The translations under genes and the position numbers were made by a program. Of a DNA stretch of 44,183 bases, positions 33,286 to 41,549 are shown piece by piece. The stretch is from an uncultured Nitrospira sp. GTDB lineage: Bacteria; Nitrospirota; Nitrospiria; Nitrospirales; Nitrospiraceae. The stretch spans positions 1 through 44,183 of the forward strand of contig CABVSR010000029.1 in assembly GCA_902500995.1 (NCBI GenBank), in the 5' to 3' direction. The notes under the pieces were generated by a model, which searched no databases, was not told the DNA's origin, and was given only the letters and a program-made list of their open reading frames with translations. How positions within the stretch are numbered: the stretch's first letter is position 1; each line of letters begins with the position of its first letter.

Positions 33286-33837
33286 ATGATGACGCCAAAA
33301 CAATTTCGAAGTTGCCGGGAGCAGTTGGGGCTCACGCAGGAGCAGCTGGCCGAGGCCTTGCGAACGACGCGCGTGTCAGTGGCTCGTTATGAATCAGGGA
33401 TGCGCCGTATCGGCGGGGCGGTTGAGGTCGCGATGACTCAACTGGCGGGCAAAACGCAGGTGCTCATGGCAGGCATGGTGGCCGCCGGGGTGCCCATCGA
33501 ACCGGTGGCCCAATCCGAGTGGGTTGATGTGCCTCCAAGCATGGTGCGAGCCGGGGAGACCTTCGCGCTCCGGGTCAAAGGCGATTCGATGATCGAAGAC
33601 GGGATTCTTCCCGGCGACTTGATTGTGGTCAGGAAGCAGGCGACTGCGCGGAACGGCCAGACGGTGGTGGCCTTGGTCAACGGGCACGCGACGATTAAGA
33701 CCTATTACAAGCGGGAGCGATCCGTCGAACTTCATCCCGCCAATGCCGCAATGAAGCCGTTGCTGGTCACACCCGCAGATGAATTCGCCATCGAAGGGGT
33801 TCTCGTCGGGGTGATCCGTCATTGCGACAAATCATAA
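33286..33837 (+). CDS. XRE-HTH/S24 LexA-like self-cleaving repressor
   Basis: The 183-residue protein has an N-terminal XRE HTH (about 5-50: FRSCREQLGLTQEQLAEALRTTRVSVARYE) and a C-terminal LexA/CI-type S24 peptidase domain. The catalytic Ser is in VKGDSMIEDG (Ser101) and the Lys in GHATIKTYYK (Lys138). A probable cleavage site Ala67-Gly68 lies in MVAAGVPIE, as in LexA. The architecture is that of phage CI-type rather than LexA-type repressors, but it may serve as an SOS-like switch. ATG 33286 and 33289 are both possible; a perfect palindrome abuts the start. Two small genes follow on the same strand, probably its operon. Confidence 0.93.
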   Translation: MMTPKQFRSCREQLGLTQEQLAEALRTTRVSVARYESGMRRIGGAVEVAMTQLAGKTQVLMAGMVAAGVPIEPVAQSEWVDVPPSMVRAGETFALRVKGDSMIEDGILPGDLIVVRKQATARNGQTVVALVNGHATIKTYYKRERSVELHPANAAMKPLLVTPADEFAIEGVLVGVIRHCDKS

Positions 33838-33852
33838 TCCAAGGAGGGCACT

Positions 33853-34098
33853 ATGATGACCCAGCAGCAACACCTGATGGTCGAACGGGTGGATGAGCTC
33901 GAGCGTATGATCGTCCGGCTGAACGGGCGGATCGGGGAATTGCAGCGGGAGTTACAGCTCACCAAGGGGATGAGCTTAGGAGTGACCGGGAGTTCACGGT
34001 TGCGAGCATTTTTTGGTGGGATGAAGCCGACCACGACGACAACCCAGCCCATTCGAGAAAACAGGAGGGTGCAACGCCATGATGTCTGTCTTTACTGA
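33853..34098 (+). CDS. Small coiled-coil-like protein in the repressor operon
   Basis: The 81-residue protein has AAGGAGG at proper distance from the ATG, 15 bp after the repressor stop. Residues 9-38 form a likely amphipathic helix/coiled coil (VERVDELERMIVRLNGRIGELQREL). The rest is basic and Thr-rich. Its end overlaps the next gene by 20 bp. No family recognised. The good ribosome-binding site and overlap argue that it is real; it would be controlled with the repressor. Confidence 0.68.
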   Translation: MMTQQQHLMVERVDELERMIVRLNGRIGELQRELQLTKGMSLGVTGSSRLRAFFGGMKPTTTTTQPIRENRRVQRHDVCLY

Positions 34099-34261
34099 AA
34101 GGGACACCGCGACCGCCGGTTGTTGTGCCGATTGCGGTCAGGTTGTGATGCGCAGAACGCCGCTCTCTGATGAGCACACGAAGATCGTGCGAGAGGTCTG
34201 CATCCGCTGCCTGGTCCTGGCCTATCAGCGCCGGCAGTTTGAATCCGGTTGCTGTGGCTGA
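34079..34261 (+). CDS. Small putative zinc-finger protein
   Basis: The 60-residue protein has an AGGAGGG ribosome-binding site 10 bp before its ATG. It carries CCADCG (15-20) and CIRC (42-45), a four-cysteine arrangement suited to a zinc ribbon, and ends CCG. It overlaps the preceding small gene in another frame and would be co-transcribed with the LexA-like repressor. Function unknown; a regulatory or nucleic-acid-binding role is possible. Confidence 0.65.
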   Translation: MMSVFTERDTATAGCCADCGQVVMRRTPLSDEHTKIVREVCIRCLVLAYQRRQFESGCCG

Positions 34262-34841
34262 GGGCATGTTGGCCCGATGAAGCCAACCGCAACTACGCCT
34301 GGAGCAGTCGCTTTCTCTCGGTCGACCTCGCAAGGTGATCGTGCCGCAGTCGTTCATCTCCCGGGATACGCCATGCGGCCGATCACAGCATTCATGTTCA
34401 GGCTTGTGTGTATGCCCTCGCTGGTGTCGTCTTCTCGACGTCAGCACTTCTTCTGAGGTTTTTTCCTTGCCCTCCCTTGCTCATTGAGCAGGCGCTTCGT
34501 TCCAGAGGTTTACAAGTCAGAACCCCGCAGAAGGGGGCGATATTAGCTCCAGCCGGTGGAAGGTTCGGCAATCAACCAGGCAACCGCCACGCTGAAAAAT
34601 TTACCGAGGCCCTCCTATTGTTCAAGCTTTGGAATACCCCTATGATGATGAAGGAGCGTCAATCGAGCGGCTACAGGTTTTACGTTAGACCATCCTGCGT
34701 ATCCAGCGGGCGGATGTGGGATGACGAACCTGGGCGCTGAAATAGCAAATCGCAAGGGCCTTCTAACAGGCTGCGGAAAAACTCGATTATTGCGTCATAC
34801 GTCGCGTTTCACATAGGGGCCGTCTCGCGTCAGAATAGCCC
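34262..34841. other. Gene-free stretch
   Basis: 580 bp with no supported gene on either strand: frames present are short and lack ribosome-binding sites and family motifs. AACAGGCTGCGGAAAAACTC at 34765-34784 resembles the repeat ends (GCAGGATGCGGAAAAAG) and may be a decayed relative. Confidence 0.4.
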
Positions 34842-34965
34842 GCAGGATGCGCAAAAAGGCCGCCAGCAAGGCCGCAGCGAATGAAGAGGCGAATCGTACT
34901 TGTGCCGTACGGTGAGCCTCTGAATGACGCGAGAACGCCGCTGGCGGACTTTTTCCGCATCCTGC
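34842..34965. repeat. MITE/REPIN-like repeat, copy B
   Basis: 124 bp bounded by perfect 10-bp inverted repeats GCAGGATGCG (34842-34851) and CGCATCCTGC (34956-34965); about 26 of the outer 30 bases on each side pair. Its reverse complement aligns with copy A throughout, including GTTCTCGCGTC, GAGGCT, CCTCTTC and TGCGGCCTTGCTGG. It ends 20 bp before the next ATG, so it forms the upstream region of the haem protein gene. Confidence 0.83.
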
Positions 34966-34985
34966 TAGGGCAAGAAAGGAGGACT

Positions 34986-35747
34986 ATGCGCATATACCTG
35001 TTGTGTTTCGTCGCAGTATGGTGCCTGTCGCAGGCTGTGAGTGTGGCAGCGGAAGATACGGACTCCGACGTGTCCGAGACCGCGCGACTCCTGGCCATAT
35101 TGCTCGATTCCGGCCGGGTAGCGATCGGGCGCAATCAAGCGCAGATCAATGACCCATCAGGCGCGCAGACGGCATTTACGCAGGAACTCTTTGCCGCCCA
35201 GACCGCAGGCATCTTTAAAGAACGTACCGGACATAATGTGAATGATTTGCCCAACGCCAGCATGCCGGCTTTAGCGAAACGATTATTGGAGCGCTTATTT
35301 CTGGAGAGTAAAAAGACCGTGGAGAGTTACCAGCCCGTGCTCAATATGAAAGGGCTGAAGTACAAGGGGCTTATTCCTGCCACGTTCGGCACCGAAACGG
35401 CCACGCGGTTTCAGAAGTGGTCCGGGGTCTATCTGAAGCAAACCGCGCCTGAGCACCTTCTACGCAATGCCAACAACAAGCCCGACTCGTTTGAAGCGGA
35501 ACACATGAAGGAACTGAGCGAGGCCTCTTTCCAAGGAAACAAAGGAACGGTCATCAGCAAGATCGACGGCGGCAACAGCGTGCGGGCGCTGCTGCCGCTC
35601 TTCTATGAGAAGACCTGTTTGAGTTGCCATGGAGAACCCAAAGGCGAGCGGGATATTTCCGGCTATTCGAAGGAAGGCGGGAAGGAAGGTCAACTGGGCG
35701 GGGTGATCAGCGTGAAAATCGACATGAGCCAACTCGCGGGCCGGTAA
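34986..35747 (+). CDS. Tll0287-like (DUF3365) haem-domain protein
   Basis: From ATG 34986 with AAGGAGG (34976-34982) upstream, the product has 253 residues. I reject the longer frame from 34881 because it runs through the repeat. A signal peptide ends near VAA. The mature protein has the DUF3365 layout ending in a c-type haem motif CLSCH (211-215) and GVISVKIDMSQL. KYKGLIPATFGTETATRFQKWSG is typical of the family. Such periplasmic domains bind haem c and are proposed redox or gas sensors; here no kinase or cyclase is fused, so it is a soluble stand-alone version. Confidence 0.9.
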   Translation: MRIYLLCFVAVWCLSQAVSVAAEDTDSDVSETARLLAILLDSGRVAIGRNQAQINDPSGAQTAFTQELFAAQTAGIFKERTGHNVNDLPNASMPALAKRLLERLFLESKKTVESYQPVLNMKGLKYKGLIPATFGTETATRFQKWSGVYLKQTAPEHLLRNANNKPDSFEAEHMKELSEASFQGNKGTVISKIDGGNSVRALLPLFYEKTCLSCHGEPKGERDISGYSKEGGKEGQLGGVISVKIDMSQLAGR

Positions 35748-35883
35748 ATGTCAGAGGAGAGGAACGCAAAAATCGCGACCTGTTGATCAGTCGAACCCTA
35801 CGGTGGGGTATACTGGTGAATCTAGAATGACATCAGTGTGCCGTAGCGGGTGAGCACGTCAGCGGACTACTCGGTGAGAGTCG

Positions 35884-36060
35884 ATGAAAAAAGAAGAGCC
35901 TAGTCACTCTTGTCCCACTTGCCATATTCCGGTTGTACCGGAGCGTCTGCTTCTCAGGCCGGAATCCCCCGATCGGCGGAGAACTACTCTTAGACCTGAG
36001 TGGCACTGCAACAAGTGCGGGCGCAATTTCGCGCCGGACTACTTCGATCCTCTCCCCTAG
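35884..36060 (+). CDS. 58-residue zinc-ribbon protein
   Basis: A short frame from ATG 35884 to TAG 36060 encodes 58 residues starting MKKEEPSHSCPTCHIPVVPE and later WHCNKCGRNFAPDYF. CPTC and CNKC make a clear CxxC...CxxC zinc ribbon. The ribosome-binding site is weak (GTGAGAG). The frame is too short for most gene calls, but the paired motifs and acidic-aromatic tail (DYFDPLP) suggest a real protein. The antisense frames here are shadows. Confidence 0.65.
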   Translation: MKKEEPSHSCPTCHIPVVPERLLLRPESPDRRRTTLRPEWHCNKCGRNFAPDYFDPLP

Positions 36061-36394
36061 CAGGATTACCCTGCAGCCTGTGAGAGTTCCAGCCTCTAAA
36101 TGAAATAACCTCCCGTACGTTGAGCTCTTTGTTGAGAAAGATCTTCGCAAACATTCGACTCTTTCCCGGTCGTATCACCTGTCGCTGAGGAATACACTTC
36201 TCGGAGTGGGCCGTTGCGGATAGTTTGCTCGGCCATGCGAAGGTGTCGGAGACGGCGTGGCTACCAGCCATGGTACTTGATTCCGGCCAGTAGCGATGGG
36301 ACGAATCAAGCCGAAGGCGGTGGTCTCACATCGCCGGCCCGATTAATACGATGATCGTGTCTATAAGTAGTACAGTTTAGTGTCGCCTGTTCAC
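36061..36394. other. Gene-free stretch
   Basis: About 330 bp with no supported gene. It ends at the IS3-type remnant; GTGTCGCCT at 36380-36388 recurs in direct orientation at 36730-36738, close to both ends of the remnant. Confidence 0.4.
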
Positions 36395-36741
36395 ATGAAG
36401 GATGACTCGTCTGCCTGTCAACGAAACGATACACCCGGCGACCTCTGTCGGCAGTTCGGCGTCAGTGAAGCTGGTGTACGGAGCGCGGGATCGAACTGCG
36501 GTACATCCAGCCGGGGAAGCCTGACCAGAATGCGTTCATCGAGCGATTCAACCGCACCTATCGTACCGAAGTGCTCAATGCCTATGTGTTTGAGTCACTC
36601 GAACAGGTGCGGGACATCACGGGGGAATGGTTGCAGAGTTACAACGAGGAGCGGCCCCATGACGCGTTGGCCGGCCTGCCGCCGGCCACGTATCGAGCCA
36701 ATCTTGAAGCCCGAAGTTCTCCATTAGCCGTGTCGCCTTGA
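36395..36741 (+). pseudogene. IS3-family transposase remnant (OrfA HTH piece plus OrfB C terminus)
   Basis: From about 36469 to TGA 36741 the plus strand encodes the C-terminal end of an IS3-type OrfB integrase core: ERGIELRYIQPGKPDQNAF, IERFNRTYRTEVLNAYVF, LQSYNEERPHDALAGLPPA, with the catalytic Glu in the IERFNRTYR segment. This is the C-terminal pattern of IS2/IS407-group elements. In another frame just upstream, GDLCRQFGVSEAG resembles the OrfA helix-turn-helix (CRxxGISEATFY). Everything between is missing, so this is an internally deleted, inactive element. No clear terminal inverted repeats are left. Confidence 0.8.
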
Positions 36742-36861
36742 CGAGGAAGCTTACGAATGAACTGCTCATTGTCTGGCGCACAGACCAGCATTACCACCTG
36801 CTCCTCATTACGACTGCCTAAGTACTTACTCCTCTGACGGTTAGGGACTATCCTCTTGTTC

Positions 36862-38703
36862 TTACTCCGGACTGATAGGACAAGACATCCTAGCTTCAGA
36901 GATATTACTTTTTGCAAAGGTCCGAACGGATTCCGATGGAAGTGAGCCATTAGCGTTCCAATAATAGCGCAGGTCTTCCCCCGGACCGTGAAGATAGGAA
37001 CACTGGACTACAAAGTATTTATTTTCTTCAAGTGCCTGTTGCACATCGTCAGGCAATTTGATCCTTGTGTATGTGCGGTCTGGAGTGAGATCCCTGAGAG
37101 CGAGCGCGGAAATCCTGACTGACCGCAACGCCTTACGCCCACTATCTTTGTTGACCCATATAAAGATCTCTTCACCGTCGGATGGCACCGGGAAATCGGG
37201 AGAAAAGGTCGGCGGAACTCCTTCGTAAGCTCGTTCAATAAAGGCACCGTGTCCCGATTCTCCCCCTATCTTCTCCGTGTAGGGGTATGAGCCATTGACA
37301 GGTTTCGCAGGCTCATACGCATCGGAAGAGTAATCGTGAGTGACATGTCGATTTAGATTATCCATAAAACGGACTATGCCTGGCTTTCCACAGGCCTCTG
37401 GAGAGAGCAGTACCTGAAGAGACGCGTTGGCTTTCTCTATTCTTTCTCTCTCTTTCTGCGATTCCTCCAGCATGATAGCGCCCTTATTCAAGATGTCATT
37501 CCAGAGACCAGGACGACGAGTCACTCGCTCATTAACATCCTTCTGAGAATGCTTTAACGCGGCTACGATGTTTTTGCCGAACGTAGATCGGAAGGCTTGC
37601 TCGTATCGACGCTCCATATAGGACGTGTCTGTAATCTTTTTAGTAACCGTCGTCATGGTGCGCGTGAGGGGATTCCACTCCTGGTGATCGAAAACTTCGA
37701 CGGTCTCCTCCACACGGATGCGATCGCTAAAGGATTTGTGACATAATTTGTCATATCTAGACATGGCATTCCTGTACAGGATGATCGGAAGATCTTGAAT
37801 CTCGTTTCTCTTAGAAAGTTCAACATGACGACCTTCATAGATCATGAGGAAGAGCCTCTTGTGCTCATTGTCAATTCCCGAGAGTGATAACTGGCCGTCA
37901 GCCGTGACAGTCGCTTCGGCAAGCTTTTGTTCGGCTGCTTCTTCAGCAGCGCGCCGCTGTGCTGTGGACTCCTCTGCCCGCTTTTTCCATCTATTTCGAA
38001 ACTCCTCGTCTTTGGCCATCTGTTGAGGCAGTGCCTCACGCATAGCTCGAAGTGCCGCGAGGCTTTCATGCCGATACATTGTGTAAGTAAGCATCCCCTC
38101 AGGATTGATCATAACGTTCATCATGCTGACTGGTTGTTCAGGCTCTGACATTGATTCGTCTTCTCTATACTCCTTCATCCACTGATCGATTCTCACGCCT
38201 TTAATGTAGTGATCAATATGAACTCTCTTGAGCGATTTGCACCGAGCCTTTAAAACTGGAAGTATTTCTTGTTCGAATCGTTGCGCATAGATCTCATCGT
38301 CTTTGATGACAAAATCGGCATCGACTTTATAGATCTGCTTCACCCCAGCTTCATAGTCTTGGAAGCACCAATTGCCTGAATAAGAAGACTTTCCGTAAAG
38401 CTCATAGAGATCTGTTTCAAGAAGCTTTTCTCCCGTGCCACGGATAGGATCGGTTGTTTGAGCGGGCGGCTTCAACGGTCCTCTACGCGGACCCTCACGA
38501 TTAGCCGCTTGACCTTCATTCGTTGATCGCCTGTTAGGTGCACCCGAGGCTGCCACACGCGGCTCCTGCCCCAGGGGCTTTTCTTCCCTTACAGCCTTCT
38601 CTATGGGCGGTTTAGGTGGCGAATCCGGAGCGCGCCTGTGCCACGCCACGCAACTTGATATGTCCAATGTACAGAACATTGATGCGACAATTAGCCAGCG
38701 CAT
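36862..38703 (-). CDS. Unrecognised 613-residue exported or membrane-anchored protein
   Basis: The protein begins MRWLIVASMFCTLDISSC with a short hydrophobic stretch that could be a signal or lipoprotein-like leader (Cys18). A Pro/Arg-rich low-complexity linker (25-90) follows, then a mixed globular region. Features include QDYEAGVKQIYKVDADFVIKDDE, an Ala/Glu/Arg-rich helix (about 235-270: RWKKRAEESTAQRRAAEEAAEQKLAEA), and a C-terminal part with RYYWNANG. Base composition is more AT-rich than the mod locus. I recognise no family and no catalytic motif. It stands alone between an IS remnant and an integrase piece, so it may be foreign cargo. The long uninterrupted frame supports a real gene. 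Confidence 0.75.
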   Translation of the reverse strand: MRWLIVASMFCTLDISSCVAWHRRAPDSPPKPPIEKAVREEKPLGQEPRVAASGAPNRRSTNEGQAANREGPRRGPLKPPAQTTDPIRGTGEKLLETDLYELYGKSSYSGNWCFQDYEAGVKQIYKVDADFVIKDDEIYAQRFEQEILPVLKARCKSLKRVHIDHYIKGVRIDQWMKEYREDESMSEPEQPVSMMNVMINPEGMLTYTMYRHESLAALRAMREALPQQMAKDEEFRNRWKKRAEESTAQRRAAEEAAEQKLAEATVTADGQLSLSGIDNEHKRLFLMIYEGRHVELSKRNEIQDLPIILYRNAMSRYDKLCHKSFSDRIRVEETVEVFDHQEWNPLTRTMTTVTKKITDTSYMERRYEQAFRSTFGKNIVAALKHSQKDVNERVTRRPGLWNDILNKGAIMLEESQKERERIEKANASLQVLLSPEACGKPGIVRFMDNLNRHVTHDYSSDAYEPAKPVNGSYPYTEKIGGESGHGAFIERAYEGVPPTFSPDFPVPSDGEEIFIWVNKDSGRKALRSVRISALALRDLTPDRTYTRIKLPDDVQQALEENKYFVVQCSYLHGPGEDLRYYWNANGSLPSESVRTFAKSNISEARMSCPISPE

Positions 38704-38741
38704 AGTCTCGTATCAACCTTTCCGGCTTCACCAGCCGCTGT

Positions 38742-39218
38742 TTGCCAAGACCGCCCTTCAAGCAGATTGGTGAGGTCTGGGATATCCGCCGCGCGTCTCA
38801 TTACCATGAAGAATGTGTGAATGCCACGAAGAATTTCAGGGGGAAGGTCACCGAGCTGGAAAACATGTCGAAGAATGGTGATGAGCTACCTTGGGTATTT
38901 CTCTCACCCGAAGGTAAGCGATGGGAGGAAAGGAATCTACGTCGAGGATGGTATAGCTGCTTGGTGAGAGCAGGAATGCGGAGGATCAGGTTTCATGATC
39001 TCCGGCACACCTTTATCTCTCTGTCGATTGAGCAGGGAGCTCATCCCAAGTACATTCAGGAGCAGGCAGGGCACAGTAGTATCCAAGTGACAATGGATAC
39101 GTATGGGCATCTGTTCCCCAATCGGGATGGAGGATGGACCGATAAACTGGACGATGTGATGCCGGAAAGGGAAACCGCACCCCCGCGCACCCTGCAAAGG
39201 TGTTGGTACAGGAGCTGA
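38742..39218 (+). pseudogene. Tyrosine integrase, C-terminal remnant
   Basis: The frame encodes the catalytic C-terminal part of a phage-type tyrosine recombinase: WVFLSPEGKRWEERNLRRGW, then HDLRHTFISLSIEQGAHPKYIQEQ (His-x-x-Arg), AGHSSIQVTMDTYGHLFP (Gly-His and the nucleophile Tyr). The N-terminal DNA-binding half and the first catalytic Arg are missing, and the start codon would have to be TTG 38742, so this is a truncated remnant. It ends only 20 bp before the tRNA 3' fragment, the usual arrangement of an integrase next to its attachment site. Confidence 0.85.
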
Positions 39219-39238
39219 GTCGTAAACCGCTGGAAATT

Positions 39239-39283
39239 TGGTGGCGGTGACCCGGATTGAACGGGTGACCCGCGGCTTATGAG
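39239..39283 (-). tRNA. 3' fragment of tRNA-Met(CAU), probable attachment site
   Basis: Read on the minus strand, 45 nt comprise an anticodon loop CTCATAA (anticodon CAU), the 3' anticodon strand GCCGC, a T arm ACCCG-TTCAATC-CGGGT, acceptor strand CACCGCC, discriminator A and CCA. The 5' half (acceptor, D arm, 5' anticodon strand) is absent: the bases preceding the loop (AATCAA) do not pair with GCCGC. A tRNA 3' half beside an integrase remnant is the signature of an integrated element's att site. Not a functional tRNA. Confidence 0.85.
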
Positions 39284-39765
39284 TTGATTAAGTAGTAGTG
39301 CTATTGCAGGGATTTCCTTGTATAAACAGAGAATAGGTAGGCAGGAGGGGACAACTAAGCCCCTCCTGTCCGCGCTTTTCATACCCGCTTGATACCCAGA
39401 GGCCGCAGATCATGACCCATCTGACTACGGATCAGATGGTTATAGGTAGAAGCATCTGCCCCCGGGGGTATCCTTGGGACGACCTAGCCCCCCGTCGCCG
39501 GTGCGGGTACCGGTACCAACAGTTACGGTCGCTTAAAGCATTGGGGGGGCTTAGTGGTCGAACGCTACTAGTGAATGATTGGAATTTTTTGGAATCAACA
39601 AAAAGAGGCTCCTACGCAACAGCTAGACTTGTTTGGTGATTGGCTTAGTAATTGGCGCGGGCGGTTGGGGGCAAGAGCTGATGAATGACATGAATCAGAT
39701 GATACAGTGGAACCGCCTGCTAGAACGTGGGAGTTGACGAGAAGGAAATCTTTGAGAAAGCGTAT
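39284..39765. other. Gene-free stretch after the att-like site
   Basis: About 480 bp with no supported gene; a 75-residue frame at 39412-39639 has no family features or ribosome-binding site. It contains a strong terminator-like hairpin at 39342-39368. Confidence 0.45.
39342..39368 (+). terminator. Terminator-like hairpin
   Basis: Perfect 9-bp arms CAGGAGGGG and CCCCTCCTG with a 9-base loop, followed by TCCGCGCTTTTC. GC-rich stem with a short, displaced T-run: a plausible intrinsic terminator for plus-strand transcription from the integrase side. Confidence 0.5.
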
Positions 39766-40711
39766 ATGGCTACAGTAATCCCAAATCTCACTTTTGTAAT
39801 GGATGCTTCAGGCCGCTGTTCACACGAACCGGGTAGTCCCCTCGTTTTTGCCGGGGTTGCTATAAAAACTTCCGCCGTCGATTCCACGCGCGAGGCCTTG
39901 CTGGTTTCAACAAACGGTATTCTCTCAAAATGGTCTCAAGCGAATACGCCAGAAGAAGCACAGGCAATCCTTCGTTTTATTGCGAAGAAACAATTGTACA
40001 TATATGTAAGAATTATATGGAAAACAGGCGAGGCGTGGTCAAAGCATTTTGATGATGGACAACAAATATACGAGAAGGGCGTATTCAAAGCTCAAGAGCC
40101 AATGCCATACGCGAAACCCATGAACACATTTAAGTCACATATGTTTGGTATGACTGGATCTGGTCTAGCGGGAATGTACCTGGGCCGTCATATTGCGAGT
40201 TTACCGGGAAAAAATATGCCAGTCAGAACTATCAATATTACGGAAATACTGGATTCTGATGTTCAGGGACAAACAAACCAAGAGATTTGCCGTAACGTTT
40301 TGATAGGTGCTGGGGGGGGATTTGCCGCAGACAGTACAGAGTACGAGAATAAAGCCTATTTTTGATGTGTTAATCAAGACTGAGCAGGAAGAGCCGTTGC
40401 TTTTATTGGCGGATCATGTGGCGGGTTATTTCTACTCTGACAGGATGTACGGCCAAAGGGAAGAGAACAGTCGAGCCAGCATGTTATATGCCGCTAAGGA
40501 GAGCGTGTTGAAAATTCCGGAGTATTGTTTGATGGTTCAGGAAGGCCCATTCAACGAAGATTATTTGCTATCTAAAGAAATATTTGAGCATGTAATTCCT
40601 CGTAAGCAGCGTGAGAAGTTACGTGCCAAACTCATTGAACATGCTTTTGCTAAATCTGATGATGATTTCTTTACGGAACCTTCCAAAACCCTGCTTCCAG
40701 AAAGCTCTTGA
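39766..40711 (+). pseudogene. DUF3800-like protein, frameshifted at a G8 tract
   Basis: Two overlapping frames encode one protein. The first (ATG 39766, or GTG 39727) gives MATVIPNLTFVMDASGRC and continues to VLIGAGGG, then ends at 40365. The second (from about 40307 to 40711) continues with RIKPIFDVLIKTEQEEPLLLLADHVAGYFYSD. The DASG start and the ADHVAGYFY element resemble DUF3800 proteins (DESG near the N terminus and LADxxAG near the C terminus); this assignment is by pattern. The frames join at GGGGGGGG (40312-40319): seven G would restore a single product of about 313 residues. It is either mutated, phase-variable or a sequencing error. Confidence 0.65.
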
Positions 40712-41528
40712 GACCGGTGGGCGTTACAATCGCTATAGGTCTAACAAACTCCTGATACAAAATACCTGCAATGTCCTTATGCTGGTTCGAACGTTCGCGT
40801 GAATGTAGTAGACCGGGAGACTGATGGTATTGATACCACAACCAATCAACGGCTTCGACTCTTAGCTTGTCAGCAGCCATCTTTCCCGTATCTGGGGCTG
40901 CGGTGGAAAGTTCGTAATTTGTGGCCCACAGGTTTGCAGTGGTTAATATGACAGGGACAAACGCGGCATGACTGCCGGGTGCAATCAAGAAAGGGTGTTT
41001 ATAGAAAAATTCAATCAAGCCATTTAGTTCCCGGCAAACCTGCGTTGCAGCCTCCTCGATCTGACCCCGTCCTTTTGCGTTGGAATCTCCTTTTGACGGA
41101 TGCTTAACATCCAAAGCTATTTGATAGAGTGCATTTGTTTGGTGCAATGTAACGACTTGAGAACGGAGAACGCCGAGCCCAATGTCTATGATGTTCTCCG
41201 CATATACTGCAGTTGAAAGCTTATTGGGAGATTTGAACGCAGTCTTTGCAAAGCATCAATTAGATAGAGCTGGATTGCTGCGTTTGCACTCGAATACTAG
41301 ATACAGGTTTCTCTGCTCATTGGTATATATAAAGTCTATACGGGTGTGGACACCCTGGACTTCCACAGGAAGCTCAGGTGCCCAAGGTCGCCAATCAACA
41401 GTGAAGACAGATGACACATTGATTCGATTTATCTCGGCCACCATTGTTTCTTGAAACAAATAACCGTGTTTGTTTAACTCCTCGCTGAAGGAAGTAGCTA
41501 CCTGCTCGGGTGTCTCTTTCGCGCTCAT
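40671..41528 (-). pseudogene. PD-(D/E)XK-like nuclease gene with in-frame TGA
   Basis: The frame opens at ATG 41528 (TTG 41549 possible) and is interrupted once by TGA at 41256-41258. It then continues in the same frame to 40671, giving about 285 residues if read through. The N-terminal part contains RIDFIYTNEQRNLYLVFECKR: Asp, then Glu-x-Lys, the core of restriction-endonuclease-like folds. After the stop the sequence reads CFAKTAFKSPNKLSTAVYAEN and continues with a helical C-terminal part (QIALDVKHPSKG). The simple reading is a nonsense mutation. It converges with and overlaps the preceding frameshifted gene's end by 41 bp. Confidence 0.65.
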
Positions 41529-41549
41529 TGTGGTTAGTTCTCCCAACAA

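Noticed and set aside
34881-34985. 35-residue N-terminal extension of the Tll0287-like protein
   Set aside because: It translates the mobile repeat; the ATG at 34986 has an ideal ribosome-binding site and starts a signal peptide.
39239-39283. Complete tRNA gene
   Set aside because: Only the 3' half exists; bases 5' of the anticodon loop do not pair with its stem.
39412-39639. 75-codon frame after the att-like site
   Set aside because: No ribosome-binding site, no family pattern, and odd composition from a G/C-rich patch.
41256-41258. TGA as a selenocysteine codon
   Set aside because: It lies after the nuclease motif in a non-redox context, no SECIS-like hairpin was evident, and neighbouring genes are also broken; nonsense mutation is simpler.
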